The translations under genes and the position numbers were made by a program. 15,207 nucleotides of DNA, taken from positions 1-15,207 of the forward strand of contig CAZYXG010000051.1 in NCBI GenBank assembly GCA_964650885.1. Reading direction: 5' to 3'. The notes under the pieces are model-generated. The model was not told the origin of the DNA. It was given only the letters and a program-made list of their open reading frames with translations, and did not search any database. Shown in pieces: positions 15,017 to 15,207 of the stretch. The stretch is from JAPLFM01 sp964650885. GTDB taxonomy: Bacteria; Bacteroidota; Ignavibacteria; Kapaibacteriales; UBA2268. Within the stretch, counting starts at the first letter, position 1. Each line of letters starts with the position of its first letter.

Positions 15017-15049
15017 GGGAGAATGTAAGTTTTCCCTTTTTTTGTTTTT
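15017..15049 (+). terminator. Terminator of the birA-coaX-glycosyltransferase operon
   Basis: A stem GGGAGAA / TTTTCCC (seven pairs, one G-U) around loop TGTAAG is followed directly by TTTTTTTGTTTTT. It lies 30 bases after the glycosyltransferase stop and is a well-formed rho-independent terminator on the plus strand. Confidence 0.85.
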
Positions 15050-15065
15050 GAGGTATTTTGATTGT

Positions 15066-15110
15066 AAATAAAAAATGCCTTGCTAACGGGGGGAAATGTC
15101 GGCAAGGCAT
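15066..15110 (-). terminator. Terminator of the tRNA-Gly transcript
   Basis: A perfect 9-base inverted repeat, ATGCCTTGC (15075-15083) and GCAAGGCAT (15102-15110), has an 18-base loop rich in C on the minus strand. Reading minus, the stem is followed by TTTTT and then ATTTAC. It lies 36 bases after the tRNA 3' end and faces the plus-strand terminator, separating the two convergent transcripts. Confidence 0.65.
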
Positions 15111-15129
15111 GCAGCATAAAAGAGGAAGA

Positions 15130-15144
15130 ACGAATATTATTCGT
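15130..15144. other. Perfect palindrome abutting the tRNA-Gly 3' end
   Basis: ACGAATATTATTCGT has seven-base arms around one central T and ends two bases from the tRNA discriminator base. It may be an RNA processing or structural element, or chance; there is no sign of an integrated element next to it. Confidence 0.3.
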
Positions 15145-15146
15145 CG

Positions 15147-15207
15147 AGCAGAAAACGAGACTCGAACTCGCGACCCCAACCTTGGCAAGGTTGTGCTCTA
15201 CCAACTG
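15147..15207 (-). tRNA. tRNA-Gly (anticodon GCC), 5' part cut by window edge
   Basis: Read on the minus strand, the visible 61 bases start in the D-arm (CAGTTGGTAGAGCA). They continue through an anticodon arm CAACC-TTGCCAA-GGTTG with anticodon GCC (15184-15186), a short variable loop, and a T-arm GCGAG-TTCGAGT-CTCGT. The 3' acceptor strand is TTTCTGC, with discriminator T at 15147, usual for bacterial glycine tRNA. CCA is not encoded: the next bases are CGA, so it must be added by nucleotidyltransferase. The acceptor 5' strand and the start of the D-arm lie beyond position 15207. Short reading frames crossing this gene are not proteins. Confidence 0.93.

Noticed and set aside
14994..15204. 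Two 64-65 codon minus-strand frames at the right end
   Set aside because: Both run through the tRNA-Gly gene and its terminator.
1..15207. CRISPR array, transposase, phage, toxin-antitoxin or biosynthetic cluster
   Set aside because: No regularly spaced repeats, transposase motifs or matching gene sets were found; nearly all genes are housekeeping.

Overview
The window is about two-thirds A+T and looks like an ordinary chromosomal segment of a Gram-negative bacterium of the Bacteroidota/Chlorobiota (FCB) group. Supporting signs are an LpxH-type lipid A enzyme, a GlmU-like protein of the kind found mainly in Bacteroidetes, a methionyl-tRNA synthetase with a fused C-terminal tRNA-binding domain, a pyrG promoter fitting the Bacteroidetes TTTG / TAnnTTTG pattern, and few Shine-Dalgarno sequences. 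No phage, IS element, CRISPR array or defence system is visible.

Layout. Positions 1-190 hold an edge repeat and the kbl terminator. On the minus strand follow kbl (threonine/glycine metabolism) and an orphan ABC-type substrate-binding lipoprotein. Diverging from the lipoprotein, pyrG (CTP synthase) and a GlmU-like gene form a two-gene plus-strand operon; both proteins act on or are expected to act on UTP. After a 238-base gap comes a minus-strand pair, a TetR regulator and an Asp-nucleophile alpha/beta hydrolase, overlapping by 11 bases and preceded by a perfect inverted repeat that looks like the TetR operator. A palindromic terminator separates them from an exported NlpC/P60 hydrolase with a structured leader. 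Diverging from it are metG and trmB, overlapping by ATGA. A convergent gap carries a degenerate tandem repeat, then lpxH on the minus strand. Diverging from lpxH is a tight plus-strand operon birA-coaX-glycosyltransferase closed by a good terminator. The right edge holds a truncated tRNA-Gly(GCC) gene on the minus strand with its own terminator.

How the genes relate. Most are housekeeping: CTP supply, envelope precursors (GlmU-like, LpxH, glycosyltransferase), tRNA charging and modification, and cofactors (biotin attachment, CoA). The only clear accessory unit is tetR-hydrolase. I did not find a convincing new biological system. The best second looks are the TetR operator, the nlpC leader, the iterated TWTTGCRAA motif before metG, the tandem repeat between trmB and lpxH, and the Asp-nucleophile hydrolase that lacks the usual halide-binding residues.
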